A DNA stretch of 45,890 bases from Frankia sp. R82. GTDB lineage: Bacteria > Actinomycetota > Actinomycetes > Frankiales > Frankiaceae. This document shows, piece after piece, positions 1 to 8,429 of this stretch (its first letter is position 1; each line of letters begins with the position of its first letter). Position numbers and translations under genes: made by a program. The notes under the pieces were generated by a model that did not search any database, was not told the DNA's origin, and saw nothing but the letters and a program-made list of their open reading frames with translations. The stretch is taken from positions 1-45,890 of the forward strand of contig NZ_JAMQQG010000011.1 in NCBI RefSeq assembly GCF_023716925.1, given 5' to 3'.

Positions 1-368
1 CCACGGCCCGGCTCGAGCGCTGGCGGGCCGCGGTCGCCCTGCCCGCGGGCCCGGACGCCACCGGGGTGCTCGACGCCGTCCGGGAACGCCTTGCCGACGA
101 CCTGGACGCCCCCGGCGCTCTGAACGCCGTCGATGCCTGGGCGGACGCCGCCCTGGCCGGGGCCGCCGCGGTCGACGGCGTTGCTGTTGGTTTCGAACCT
201 GTTACCGAAATGCGCCCATCTGGTGGTGCCGATGCAGGTGAGGTCTCGTTCTCTTGGCCTTCTGGTGACGTGGCGGGCGTTGGGAGGGAGGCGCCCGCGC
301 TGGTCTCCCGACTGGTTGACACACTGCTCGGTGTAGACCTTGAACCCGTCCGACCTACAGGGAGCTGA
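1..368 (+). CDS. mshC: C-terminal end of mycothiol ligase MshC (partial)
   Basis: The gene enters from the left edge; the frame begins at base 3 and stops with TGA at 366-368, leaving about 121 residues. The segment [16 protein letters not shown] followed by an [16 protein letters not shown] motif and a final [10 protein letters not shown] matches the C-terminal helical domain of MshC. MshC is the class-I-aaRS-like enzyme that joins L-cysteine to glucosaminyl-inositol using ATP in mycothiol synthesis, in the cytoplasm. The nucleotide-binding half lies outside the window. PAC2 and HAD genes nearby fit the usual actinobacterial mshC neighbourhood. A short low-complexity stretch (Ser/Gly/Ala) before the last helix looks like lineage-specific filler. 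A cysteinyl-tRNA synthetase tail is the alternative, but the neighbourhood favours MshC. Confidence 0.78.
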   Translation, partial: TARLERWRAAVALPAGPDATGVLDAVRERLADDLDAPGALNAVDAWADAALAGAAAVDGVAVGFEPVTEMRPSGGADAGEVSFSWPSGDVAGVGREAPALVSRLVDTLLGVDLEPVRPTGS

Positions 369-371
369 GGG

Positions 372-1871
372 ATGGGGTCGCACCACCGCAGGACCGGTCC
401 CGGATCCGCCGATGAGCGGCCCGCCTTCGACGAGGTCGCCCACGGCTACGACCAGCGCCAGGTGGACGACTACCTGCTCACCCTGTGGCGGTACGCAAGT
501 TCCGTGACCTCCCGCGCCGCCGCCGCCGAAGCCGCCCTGCGGCACGAACAGGAACGCGGCGCCGCCGGGGGAACGGCTGGCGGTCCCCACGGGGCCGCGA
601 GCGCCGGTGCCGGAGCTTCCGGTGGAGTCGAAGCGGAGGGACCGTCGGCCGGCAGCCGGATCGGTCAGATGCTCGCGATCGCCCAGCAGGAGGCCGAAGA
701 GATCATCGACGGCGCCCGCCGGATCGCCGAGTCCGCCCTCGAAGAGGTCATCGAGGATGCCGGAGCCAACCACCCGATCGTCCGCGAGGCCCGCGAACAG
801 GCCGAGAAACTGCTGCTCGACGCGGTCGAGGAAAGCCGGCGGATCGCTCACACCCGCCACCTCGAACTGCAGGAACAGATCGCCCGCGCCACCACCACCC
901 TCGAGCTGCTGCGCCACCAGCAGGGCGAGATCGTCGGAGCGGTCCTACGGCTGCGCGCCGTGCTCGGCTCGGACGAGGTCGACCGGGCAGTCACCGATCT
1001 TGCCCGTGCCGGCTCCACCTCACCGCCCGGCGCTTCCCCGCCTGGCACTTCCCCGCCCGGGACGTCACCCTCCGGGACGTCACCCTCCGGCGGGGCCAGC
1101 CCCGATGGCGGCTTCGCAGGCTCGTCGGCCTCCGGTTCCTCGGCCTCCGGCCCGTCCACGGGCGGGTTCTCGGACTCCGGCTCCGCCGGCGACGTGTCCG
1201 TCCCGTCTGCCGCGGCCGACCCGGCACCGGCCGACTCCGGCTCGTCCACGGCAGGTCCGTCAGCAGCTGGCCAGGCGGCAGCCGGTGCGTCGGGGTCGTG
1301 GCCCGTCTCGTCCCCATCGGAGGCAGGCCCGGCGGACGAGCCGAGCAGCTACTCCGATGTGACCTTCGGTCCGGGCGGTACGGCCACGGCTGACCCGAAC
1401 GGTCGCCCGTTCGGCAGCGGCCCCGCGGCCGGCGGCTGGGCCGCCGCCGCCGCAACGGCAGCGACCGGGAGAGCGACGACCACAACGGCGACAGCCGGCG
1501 ACGGCTACTCCTATGGCACCGCCGGGGGCCGGTTCACCGCGGGGTCGGCCCGACCGTTCGTCCCCCGGACCCACGAGACGACCGCGGCGACCGGCCAGTC
1601 CGCCTGGGCCACTGCCGGCTTCGGCCGCCGTCCACCGGGACGCCACCGTCTCACCGACCCCACCGACGCAGGTCCCACCGACGCCAGCGCCACCAGCCCC
1701 GGCCCCCTGCCGACCGGCGCCGGCCACGCCGAATCCGGCCACGCCGACGCTGGCATGGCTGACCCGGTCACCGGGACGGCGGCGCGTCCGGGCAGCACAG
1801 CTACGACCAGCGTCCGCTACCGCCGCGGCGCCGACGAGGAGATCGTCGACGCGGAGATCGTAGAGGAGTAA
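372..1871 (+). CDS. DivIVA-domain coiled-coil protein with long disordered tail
   Basis: 499 residues, starting with ATG only 3 nt after the mshC stop, so probably co-transcribed. Residues 18-40 (FDEVAHGYDQRQVDDYLLTLW) match the DivIVA N-terminal membrane/pole-targeting motif. Residues about 100-215 form a strong heptad-rich coiled coil with Glu/Ala/Arg blocks. Residues about 220-480 are Ser/Pro/Gly/Ala/Thr-rich and predicted disordered, with short repeats such as SPPGT and SPSGT. The last 14 residues are acidic (GADEEIVDAEIVEE) and resemble the end of actinobacterial DnaK. DivIVA/Wag31-type proteins mark curved membrane at poles and septa and organise cell-wall growth. This one is not the canonical Wag31, which is shorter and lies in the division cluster; it is better seen as an accessory paralogue. 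The DivIVA assignment is solid; its partner and job are unknown. Confidence 0.8.
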   Translation: MGSHHRRTGPGSADERPAFDEVAHGYDQRQVDDYLLTLWRYASSVTSRAAAAEAALRHEQERGAAGGTAGGPHGAASAGAGASGGVEAEGPSAGSRIGQMLAIAQQEAEEIIDGARRIAESALEEVIEDAGANHPIVREAREQAEKLLLDAVEESRRIAHTRHLELQEQIARATTTLELLRHQQGEIVGAVLRLRAVLGSDEVDRAVTDLARAGSTSPPGASPPGTSPPGTSPSGTSPSGGASPDGGFAGSSASGSSASGPSTGGFSDSGSAGDVSVPSAAADPAPADSGSSTAGPSAAGQAAAGASGSWPVSSPSEAGPADEPSSYSDVTFGPGGTATADPNGRPFGSGPAAGGWAAAAATAATGRATTTTATAGDGYSYGTAGGRFTAGSARPFVPRTHETTAATGQSAWATAGFGRRPPGRHRLTDPTDAGPTDASATSPGPLPTGAGHAESGHADAGMADPVTGTAARPGSTATTSVRYRRGADEEIVDAEIVEE

Positions 1872-1888
1872 CGCCGGCGCCCGGCGAC

Positions 1889-2731
1889 CTACTGGCCGCG
1901 GCGGCGCAGGTACCGCTCGAACTCGCGGGCGATCGCGTCGCCGCTGGCCTCCGGCAGCGCCGTCTCCGGCTCGCGCGACTCCAACGACCGGACGTACTCG
2001 GCGACCTCCGTGTCACCGGCGGCGAGCTCATCGACCTGACGCTCCCACGCCTTCGCCCGATCGGGCAGGTCCCCGAGCGGAATCTCGATATCGAGCAGAT
2101 CCTCCACCCGGCGCAGCAACGCGAGCGTCGCCTTCGGGCAGGGCGGGTTGGCCACGTAGTGCGGCACCGCCGCCCAGAACGACACCGATGCGAGCTCGGC
2201 GCGTGCGCAGGCCTCCCCGAACACCCCGACGATGCCCGTCGGCCCCTCGTACCGGGACGGTTCCAGCCCGAGCCGCGCGGCGGTGGCCGCATCCCCGGCG
2301 GTGCCGCTGATCGGCACCGGGCGGGTGTGCGGCGAGTCAGCCAGCAGTGCCCCCAGCGAGATCACCATGTCACTGCCGAGCGCGTGCACCGCCTCGATGA
2401 GCTCATCGGTGAAACCGCGCCAGCGCATGTTCGGCTCGAGGCCACGGATGAGCACCAGGTCCGTCTCGGACTTGGGCGGCCGGGCCACCGACAGCCGGGT
2501 CGTCGGCCAGGTGATTTTCCTGGACGCCCCGTCAGTGCCACTCACCGTCGGCCGGTTGACCTGGAAATCGTAGTAGTCGTCCGGGTCGATCGCGCCGATC
2601 ACCCGAGCCTTGAACGCCGTCTCCAGATGCTCGACGGCCGCGGACGACGCGTCGGCAGCGTCGTTCCATCCCTCGAAGGCGGCTACCACTACCGGCGACC
2701 GCAGCTGGCCGACGCCGGAGAACTCGATCAC
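1889..2731 (-). CDS. PAC2-family protein
   Basis: 280 residues. Start is GTG at 2729-2731, preceded on the minus strand by GGAGG with a 6-nt spacer. The N-terminal VVVAAFEGWNDAADASSAA is the signature of the PAC2 family (proteasome assembly chaperone 2 fold), common in actinobacteria and archaea. Residues near 85-150 (LVLIRGLEPNMRWRGF, SLGALLADSPHTRPVP) are also typical. In eukaryotes PAC2 helps 20S assembly; the bacterial role is unproven, though its conservation in organisms with a Pup-proteasome is suggestive. It converges with the DivIVA-type gene, leaving 17 nt between the stops. Length is normal for the family and there is no sign of damage. Confidence 0.85.
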   Translation of the reverse strand: MIEFSGVGQLRSPVVVAAFEGWNDAADASSAAVEHLETAFKARVIGAIDPDDYYDFQVNRPTVSGTDGASRKITWPTTRLSVARPPKSETDLVLIRGLEPNMRWRGFTDELIEAVHALGSDMVISLGALLADSPHTRPVPISGTAGDAATAARLGLEPSRYEGPTGIVGVFGEACARAELASVSFWAAVPHYVANPPCPKATLALLRRVEDLLDIEIPLGDLPDRAKAWERQVDELAAGDTEVAEYVRSLESREPETALPEASGDAIAREFERYLRRRGQ

Positions 2732-3248
2732 CTACCACCTCCTGCCGCCCAGCGGCGGCCCACTGCCCCCGTGACAGTGCAACGGTACGTCCTCACGCAG
2801 ACGTCTCCTGCCCCGAGCCGACATCCGGTGACGTCAGCCCGCTTCGCAATCGGTGGGAATCCCCTACCCACGGGTACCCACCGCGGTACCAGTCTGCCGG
2901 TGTACTCGTGGGAACGCCCTTCCTCGGTCTGCTGACGGTCAGCTGACGCCACACAACTGCCTTGGTGTCACGTTCTGCGACCGACCTGGAGCGCCGTGCT
3001 CCAGCAATGCCGGACGGTGCCGGACCTACCGGGCTCACGTCCCGGATCGTTCCGCTGGCAGCACCGTATCGGCTCCGGACGGATACCCGCCGCCGCGGGA
3101 TCGTGAACAGTTCCGCGGACCGCTGTCCGAGTCACGACACCCGGTGTGGGACAGACCGCACTGACCGGGTGTGGGGCGCTGCGACGCGGTCCGGCAGCAT
3201 ACGAGCTTGGACGGTTCACCTCACCGGCAAGCTTGGGCAGGAGCGAAC
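2732..3248. other. Divergent intergenic region, no gene recognised
   Basis: 517 bp between the minus-strand PAC2 start and the plus-strand HAD start; it must hold both promoters. No convincing sigma-70-type box pair was seen. Two GGTACC sites lie 6 nt apart at 2873-2878 and 2885-2890 and could be part of an operator. Short open frames here show no family resemblance and no ribosome site. Confidence 0.5.
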
Positions 3249-4040
3249 GTGGGTAGCCTGGCGGCGGTCTTCTTCGACATGGACGGTCTGCTCGTTGACT
3301 CCGAGCCGATCTGGACCGTCGCCGAGCACGAGGCGGCCGCGCGGTTGGGTGGCATCTTCACCCCCGCGATGAAGCGGGCCATGATCGGCCATGGCATCGA
3401 CACCGCGGTCCCCATCATGGTCTCGATGCTCGGCCAGCCACTGTCCGTTGTCGAGGACACCGCCCAGTTCCTCCTGCGCCGCTCCGCGGAGCTGTTCCGC
3501 GAACCCGGTGTCATCGTCGCCCAGCCCGGCGCCCTGGAACTGCTCACCGCCCTGCACGACCGTGGTGTGCCCACCGCTCTGGTCTCCTCGTCCTTCCGCA
3601 ACCTGATGGACCCCGTCCTCGAGGTCATCGGCCGCGACCTGTTCACAGTCACCGTCGCGGGCGACGAGGTGCACCGCCGCAAGCCCGACCCCGAGCCCTA
3701 CCTGACCGCCGCCCGCCAGCTCGGCGTGGACCCCCTGGCCTGCGTCGTCCTCGAGGACAGCCGGTCCGGCGCCACCGCCGGCATCGCCGCCGGCTGCGCC
3801 ACCATCATGGTCCCCTCCATGCCCCCCCAGGACGACCCGCTCACCTCGCCCCCCACTCCGGCCGCTGATCCCGCCACGGTCCACCACCCGGCGGCCGCCC
3901 CGGGCCTCGCCGACCTGCCGGAGGTCGCCCACCTGCGCGACCAGCTCGCCGCCCTCGTCGCGAGCCTGCACGCCCTCGATCCCGACCGCCTCGAGACCAT
4001 CCTCGCCGCCCACCGCACCCGCTCCCGTACTCACCCCTGA
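3249..4040 (+). CDS. HAD-superfamily hydrolase (phosphatase/phosphoglucomutase-like)
   Basis: 263 residues from GTG 3249, chosen because AGGAG at 3239-3243 sits 5 nt upstream and the protein then begins directly with motif I; an in-frame start at 3171 would add an unrelated N-terminus. HAD motifs are all visible: DMDGLLVDSEP near residues 10-20 (nucleophile Asp10 and acid/base Asp12), the VSSSF loop of motif II, RKPDPEPY with the motif III Lys, and VLEDSRSG of motif IV. The cap sequence between residues 20 and 90 is helical, as in subfamily I (beta-phosphoglucomutase/phosphatase type). The last 70 residues are a Pro/Ala-rich linker plus a short helix not needed for catalysis. Substrate cannot be told from sequence. 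A HAD protein of this type beside mshC and PAC2 is a recurrent actinobacterial arrangement. Confidence 0.85.
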   Translation: MGSLAAVFFDMDGLLVDSEPIWTVAEHEAAARLGGIFTPAMKRAMIGHGIDTAVPIMVSMLGQPLSVVEDTAQFLLRRSAELFREPGVIVAQPGALELLTALHDRGVPTALVSSSFRNLMDPVLEVIGRDLFTVTVAGDEVHRRKPDPEPYLTAARQLGVDPLACVVLEDSRSGATAGIAAGCATIMVPSMPPQDDPLTSPPTPAADPATVHHPAAAPGLADLPEVAHLRDQLAALVASLHALDPDRLETILAAHRTRSRTHP

Positions 4041-4116
4041 CCTCCGCGCCGGTCGGCTCCTCCACCGCTGCCCTCCTTCGGCCTGTCCATCCCGCTCCTG
4101 CGTCCTGCCGATGCGG

Positions 4117-5349
4117 TCACAGTGTCCGGAACGTGAATGGCGGGCAGGGCAGACGCCGGGGAGCTCGCAGAGCATGTCGAACCTGCTCGACCACCGACTG
4201 CGGCCGGTGCAGCAGATCGGCCCAGGTGAACCGCAGCACCACCCATCCGAGAGCCATCAGGTCGTTCTGCCGGGTGCGGTCCCGGAACAGTGCCTGCGGC
4301 TGCTCGTGCACCACCGCCCCGTCCACCTCCACCGCCACCAGCCTGCTCGGCCACGCCAGATCAATCCGGGCCAGCACCTTCTGCTGCTCGCGTGGATGCC
4401 AGTCGCCGCCCAGGGACGGCCCCTCGCTTCTCACCGGAGCGGCGCAGCTGTGTGCCTGCGCCCAGTCATCCGAAAAGCCCGCCCCGAGTCCACCCGCCCC
4501 GACTCCTTCGGGTATCCGCGCCGACATCGGATCGCTTCTCCAGACCGGCCACTGCAACGCCTCGGGCACAAGGCCCGCATCCAGGAGCAGAAGCCGCAAC
4601 CACGTCTCCAAGGGTGACTCCGCGCGCCCATCAACCAGCGCGAACCAGCCATACCGCTCGGCCATGCCCTTGCGCCCCACGGCAGCGTCGATGACCGGAT
4701 CGAGCTCAGCGATCCGCCCGTGACGCAGGGCGGCATCCAGCAACCCGACGGCCGTCACCCGGTCACTGGTCCTGACGAGATCGACGAGAGTGCGGATCAC
4801 CCCGGTCGCCGGAATGCCGTGGACGCTCTCCAACTCGTCCGGCCGCCAGGTACCACGATGGCGGACCAGCCCCCTGATGTCACCGGACCCATGGGCATCG
4901 AGCGGCACCAGCACATGCACCGGATGGACATGCACCGGATTGCTCTTCTGGCTCGGCTGGTCGGCAGCCCCGCGACCGCTGGCCGAGGCGGTGGTGTGCC
5001 GCCCAGCTGTCCGTCCGGGCCCGGACGGCCCGAGCTGACGGGATGAGCCTGGCGAGGGCGAGCGCGGCAGGCCCGGCAACATCAGCAGGTCAGCCGCGGT
5101 AGGGCCGCAGATCACCGCGTCGGGTCTACCCACCAACGCAGCTCGGGCCGGCCCCCGCACCGGATGGGCGCCGGGAAGCAGCACCGTACCGCGGCACGGC
5201 GTCGCCCAGCCATGCTCTCGCGTCATGCGTTCGAACTGCCAGCGAGTGATTCCCGCAGCGCGCACCTGCGGCCAGGTGAGCATGCCGTCCTGCCGACGCG
5301 AGAGGCGTCGCAGCTCGGTGGGAAGGTCGACGGACTTCACCTGCTCCAC
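4117..5349 (-). CDS. AbiEi-type winged-helix / DUF559 nuclease-fold protein
   Basis: 410 residues from GTG at 5347-5349; the frame stays open upstream to 5697, but that part runs through a repeat element and is probably not coding. GTG 5340 is an alternative, with GGAG 4 nt ahead. Residues about 8-60 (LSRRQDGMLTWPQVRAAG and onwards) resemble the winged helix at the start of AbiEi-family antitoxins. The C-terminal 100 residues (RIDLAWPSRLVAVEVDG, then LGWVVLRFTWADLL) match DUF559, a Vsr-like PD-(D/E)XK fold, with candidate acidic residues in the IDLAW and VEVDG strands. The middle has Pro/Ser/Gly-rich filler. Such proteins are numerous in actinobacteria, mostly solitary, and usually called AbiEi-like. 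No partner AbiEii toxin is next to it, so a working toxin-antitoxin role is doubtful; transcription regulation or DNA processing is possible. Confidence 0.68.
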   Translation of the reverse strand: MEQVKSVDLPTELRRLSRRQDGMLTWPQVRAAGITRWQFERMTREHGWATPCRGTVLLPGAHPVRGPARAALVGRPDAVICGPTAADLLMLPGLPRSPSPGSSRQLGPSGPGRTAGRHTTASASGRGAADQPSQKSNPVHVHPVHVLVPLDAHGSGDIRGLVRHRGTWRPDELESVHGIPATGVIRTLVDLVRTSDRVTAVGLLDAALRHGRIAELDPVIDAAVGRKGMAERYGWFALVDGRAESPLETWLRLLLLDAGLVPEALQWPVWRSDPMSARIPEGVGAGGLGAGFSDDWAQAHSCAAPVRSEGPSLGGDWHPREQQKVLARIDLAWPSRLVAVEVDGAVVHEQPQALFRDRTRQNDLMALGWVVLRFTWADLLHRPQSVVEQVRHALRAPRRLPCPPFTFRTL

Positions 5350-5503
5350 GGTGGACCGCCGACGGGCGCACGACCACTTTCTTCGGAAATCTGTGGACGA
5401 CCCCGCCCCTGTGGAAAACTCGCTGGCGTTGCCTCCGTCCTTTCCCCGTTCCCATGCGCCACCGGCGTCCTGTCCCGACCAGTCGCCATCCGAGCGCGGC
5501 GGG

Positions 5504-5562
5504 CCACATGTGGAGGGTTGTTCGGGTTTTCCGGGGGTCATTCCTTGAATAACCCTCCACAT
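5504..5562. repeat. 59-bp inverted-repeat element, copy 1
   Basis: Identical over 59 bp to 5694-5752, 190 bp away. It has perfect terminal inverted repeats: ATGTGGAGGGTT at 5508-5519 and its complement at 5551-5562, extending to 14 bp in this copy (5506-5519 / 5551-5564). The 31-nt core is asymmetric. The left end also forms the palindrome CCACATGTGG. The architecture suggests a tiny non-coding mobile or REP/MITE-like unit, or a paired regulatory hairpin; nothing in it codes. Confidence 0.85.
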
Positions 5563-5693
5563 GTCGGCGGAACGCCGGTTTCCTTGGCCCTGTGCACCGT
5601 TGCCGTTGCCGTTGCCGCGTGTAGAGGTGTGTCGCGACGTGTGATGTGGCTGCCGGAGTGGCTGTCCGGGAACGGAATTCAGGGTAGAGGGAT

Positions 5694-5752
5694 CCACATG
5701 TGGAGGGTTGTTCGGGTTTTCCGGGGGTCATTCCTTGAATAACCCTCCACAT
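5694..5752. repeat. 59-bp inverted-repeat element, copy 2
   Basis: Exact second copy of 5504-5562 in the same orientation. Arms are ATGTGGAGGGTT (5698-5709) and its complement (5741-5752). The flanks differ from those of copy 1 immediately outside the match (GATC on the left, CTGGGAGG on the right), so the unit ends are well defined. Perfect identity means either recent duplication or conservation. Confidence 0.85.
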
Positions 5753-5893
5753 CTGGGAGGATGGAACAGCGCTCTTGGCGAAGTGGTCGAAGGCGGGGAC
5801 TCGGCTGTAGGCCTGGCACAGTTGTGGGATCAAAAGAAAGAAAAGTCCGAGTTTCCCACAGTAGCTGGCCAGGGCGAAGTGGATGGTCGACGG

Positions 5894-8425
5894 TCAGGCG
5901 GTGGAGATGGCGCGTAGGACGTCCATGCGGGCGGCGCGGCGGGCGGGGAAGACGGCGGCGAGGATGCCGAGCAGGACACCGATGACGATGACGATGACGA
6001 TGGTGAACGCGGGATAGGCGAAGGTGCTGATGCCCTGGCTGGCCAGGGCCTGGGTGAGTGCCCAGCCGAAGACGCTGCCGACGGCGACTCCGAGTACGGC
6101 ACCGAACACCGAAATGATGGTCGACTCCATGACGACCATGGCCCGCATCTGAGCTCGGGACATGCCGACGGCCCGGAGCAGGCCGATTTCCCGGGTTCGT
6201 TCGATCACGGACAGGGCGAGGGTGTTGACGATGCCGAACAGGGCGATGATGACAGCCAGGGCCAGCAGAACGTAGATGAAGCCAAGCAGCTGATCGACCT
6301 GTTTCTCCTGCTGGGCGACGAACTCGGACTGGTCGCGGACCTCGACCGTGGCATAGGGCTTGACGACTGCGTCGATGGTGGCACGCACCGCGGCCGGGTC
6401 GGCACCGTCGGCCCGTTTGACCAGGACGAACAGGTCGAGGTCCTGGGTGGTGTGCCGGGCGTACTGGCCAGTGGAAACGATCCAGGAGCCGGCGACCTGG
6501 CTTTTCTTGTAGATGCCGGCGACGGTGAGCTTTTCGGCACCGTCGGGATAGGTGACGGTCACGCTCTGGCCGACGGTGAGGTGGCGGTCGGTGGCGGTCG
6601 GCTCGTCCACGAGCAGGGTGTGGTCGGTGAGGCCCTGCAGGTTGCCGTCCACCTTCTTGATGGCGAGAACCTGGAGCACGCCGGTGGGGTCGCCGGCGAG
6701 CAGCTGGACGGCGCGCCCGTCGACCTTTGCCAGACCGCCACGCAGACCGGTGGCGACGCCGACGCCGGGACGGCTCGCCAGGTCGCGGGCGACCTGGCCG
6801 CTGAAGCCGGTGCCGAAGCCCTTCGCGGTGAGGTAGTAATCGGCGCCGAGGCTGTTGTTCACCGTGGTGCGCACAGATTCCTTGATGGACTGGCCGAGAA
6901 TCGCGAACGCGCTGACGAGTGCCAGCCCGATCATGAGGGCGGAGGCGGTGGACGAGGTGCGGCGCGGATTGCGCATCGCGTTCTGCTGGCCGAGGTGCCC
7001 GGTGGTGCCGAACACGGCAACGAACGGACGGCCCAGGACCCGGATCACCGGGACGGACAGCAGCGGCGACAGGGTCGCCACGCCGAGGAAGATCGCTGCC
7101 GCACCGGCGCCGACGGCCCCGGCCGCCGACTTGCCCGACGAGGCGGTACCCACCGCGAGCAGCAGCACGCCGAGCCCGGCCAGCACCATGCCCGCGATCG
7201 CCCGCAGCCGCAGGGAACGGGCGGGCAGCACGTAGGTCTCCCGCATCGCCGCGACCGGCGGAACCGACGCGGCCTTGCGCGCCGGCACGAACGCCGCCAC
7301 CGAAGTGATCACAATGCCGACGGCGTAGGCGATGATGATCGTGCGGGGCTCGAAGACCAGCGACCCGCTGGGCAGCTCCACCCCGAAGGCGCCGACGGCA
7401 GCCCGCAGCAGTACCGCGAGCCCCGCGCCGCAGGCGAGACCAACCGTCGCCCCGGCCGCGCCGACCAGAGCCGCCTCCATCTGCAGGGACACCTGGACCT
7501 GACGCCGGCTCGCCCCGATGGCCCGCAGCAACGCCAGCTCCCGCACCCGCTGGGCGACGAGCATCGTGAAGGTGTTGAAGATGATGAACGCCCCGACGAA
7601 CACCGAGATCGCGGCGAAGACCAGCAGGAACGTGGAGAAGCCGCCGATCGCCTGCTGGATGGCGCTGGCGTTCTCGTCGGCGAGCTGCTTGCCGGTGATG
7701 GCCTGGACACCCGTGGGCAGCGTCGCGGCGACCCGCGCCCGCAGCGTCTCCTGGCCGATCCCGGGTGCCGCGGCGAGATACACGGAGCTGAACTGGTTCG
7801 GTGCGAGCAGCACCCGCTGCGCGGTGGCGGTGTCGAACGCGGTCACCGACGCGCCACCGAGGCTGTCCTGGCCGCCGATCGAGAAGGTGCCGACCAGGGT
7901 GTACGTCGCGGGGGCGCCCTTGGTCTGCACCTGGATCCGCGCGCCGAGCGCCAGGTGCATCGAGCGGACGGTGGCCCGATCCACCACGATCTCGCCGGTC
8001 CTCGGCGCGCGTCCCCGCACGATCGCCTGCGCGGACGTCGGCTCGCCGCCGGTCCAGTTCGAGCCGATCCCCGGCGGCCCGTTGTTGCCGGCAGGCTTGC
8101 CGGTGCGCGGATCGATCAGTACGGCCTGGCCCTGGATGGCGCCGACCGCGGCCCGCACTCCGTCCACTTTGGCCAGGGTCGGCACGATCGAGGCGGGCAG
8201 CGGCGGGCGCCCGGCGTCACTGGCCGCGTCAATCTGGTTGACGGCCCGGACGGAAACGCTGACGTTCTTGTCGATACTGGAGAACAGGCTGTCGAAGGTC
8301 TTGTTCAGCGTGTCGGTGAGAACCAGTGTGCCGGTGACGAAACTCACCCCGGCGACGACCGCCAGCAGGGACAGTGCCAGCCGCGTCTTGCGGGCCAGCA
8401 GGCTCTTGAAGGTGGCGCGCAGCAT
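5894..8425 (-). CDS. FtsX/MacB-type ABC transporter permease
   Basis: 843 residues from ATG 8423-8425, where the protein starts MLRATFKSLLARKTRLALSL, the standard beginning of actinobacterial FtsX-like permeases; the frame remains open further upstream but overlaps the ATPase gene. A first membrane helix lies at about residues 17-40, followed by a large extracytoplasmic domain. Two FtsX modules of three helices each are visible, with MRNPRRTSSTASALMIGLALVSAF beginning the second half; the motif ERTREIGLLRAVGMSR before the last helices is diagnostic. Such permeases work with a LolD/MacB-like ATPase in lipoprotein, peptide or stress-related export, or as mechanotransmitters, rather than nutrient import. 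The start is 4 nt from the stop of the upstream ATPase gene, so the pair forms an operon. Substrate unknown. Confidence 0.92.
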   Translation of the reverse strand: MLRATFKSLLARKTRLALSLLAVVAGVSFVTGTLVLTDTLNKTFDSLFSSIDKNVSVSVRAVNQIDAASDAGRPPLPASIVPTLAKVDGVRAAVGAIQGQAVLIDPRTGKPAGNNGPPGIGSNWTGGEPTSAQAIVRGRAPRTGEIVVDRATVRSMHLALGARIQVQTKGAPATYTLVGTFSIGGQDSLGGASVTAFDTATAQRVLLAPNQFSSVYLAAAPGIGQETLRARVAATLPTGVQAITGKQLADENASAIQQAIGGFSTFLLVFAAISVFVGAFIIFNTFTMLVAQRVRELALLRAIGASRRQVQVSLQMEAALVGAAGATVGLACGAGLAVLLRAAVGAFGVELPSGSLVFEPRTIIIAYAVGIVITSVAAFVPARKAASVPPVAAMRETYVLPARSLRLRAIAGMVLAGLGVLLLAVGTASSGKSAAGAVGAGAAAIFLGVATLSPLLSVPVIRVLGRPFVAVFGTTGHLGQQNAMRNPRRTSSTASALMIGLALVSAFAILGQSIKESVRTTVNNSLGADYYLTAKGFGTGFSGQVARDLASRPGVGVATGLRGGLAKVDGRAVQLLAGDPTGVLQVLAIKKVDGNLQGLTDHTLLVDEPTATDRHLTVGQSVTVTYPDGAEKLTVAGIYKKSQVAGSWIVSTGQYARHTTQDLDLFVLVKRADGADPAAVRATIDAVVKPYATVEVRDQSEFVAQQEKQVDQLLGFIYVLLALAVIIALFGIVNTLALSVIERTREIGLLRAVGMSRAQMRAMVVMESTIISVFGAVLGVAVGSVFGWALTQALASQGISTFAYPAFTIVIVIVIGVLLGILAAVFPARRAARMDVLRAISTA

Positions 8426-8429
8426 CGAC

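Larger units (their letters stand above)
5350..5893. other. Intergenic region holding two repeat elements and an A-rich tract
   Basis: 544 bp between two minus-strand genes. It holds the 5' flank of the DUF559 gene, two 59-bp inverted-repeat copies (listed separately) and, at 5831-5845, a purine/A-rich tract (AAAAGAAAGAAAAG) that stands out in this GC-rich sequence. The tract lies in the loop of an inverted repeat (TGTGGGA 5823-5829, TCCCACA 5864-5870), a weak terminator candidate for transcripts read from the right or an AT-rich regulatory site. No gene is supported here. Confidence 0.45.

Noticed and set aside
5350-5697. 116-residue N-terminal extension of the DUF559-type protein
   Set aside because: It would be translated through a copy of the repeat element and has no family similarity.
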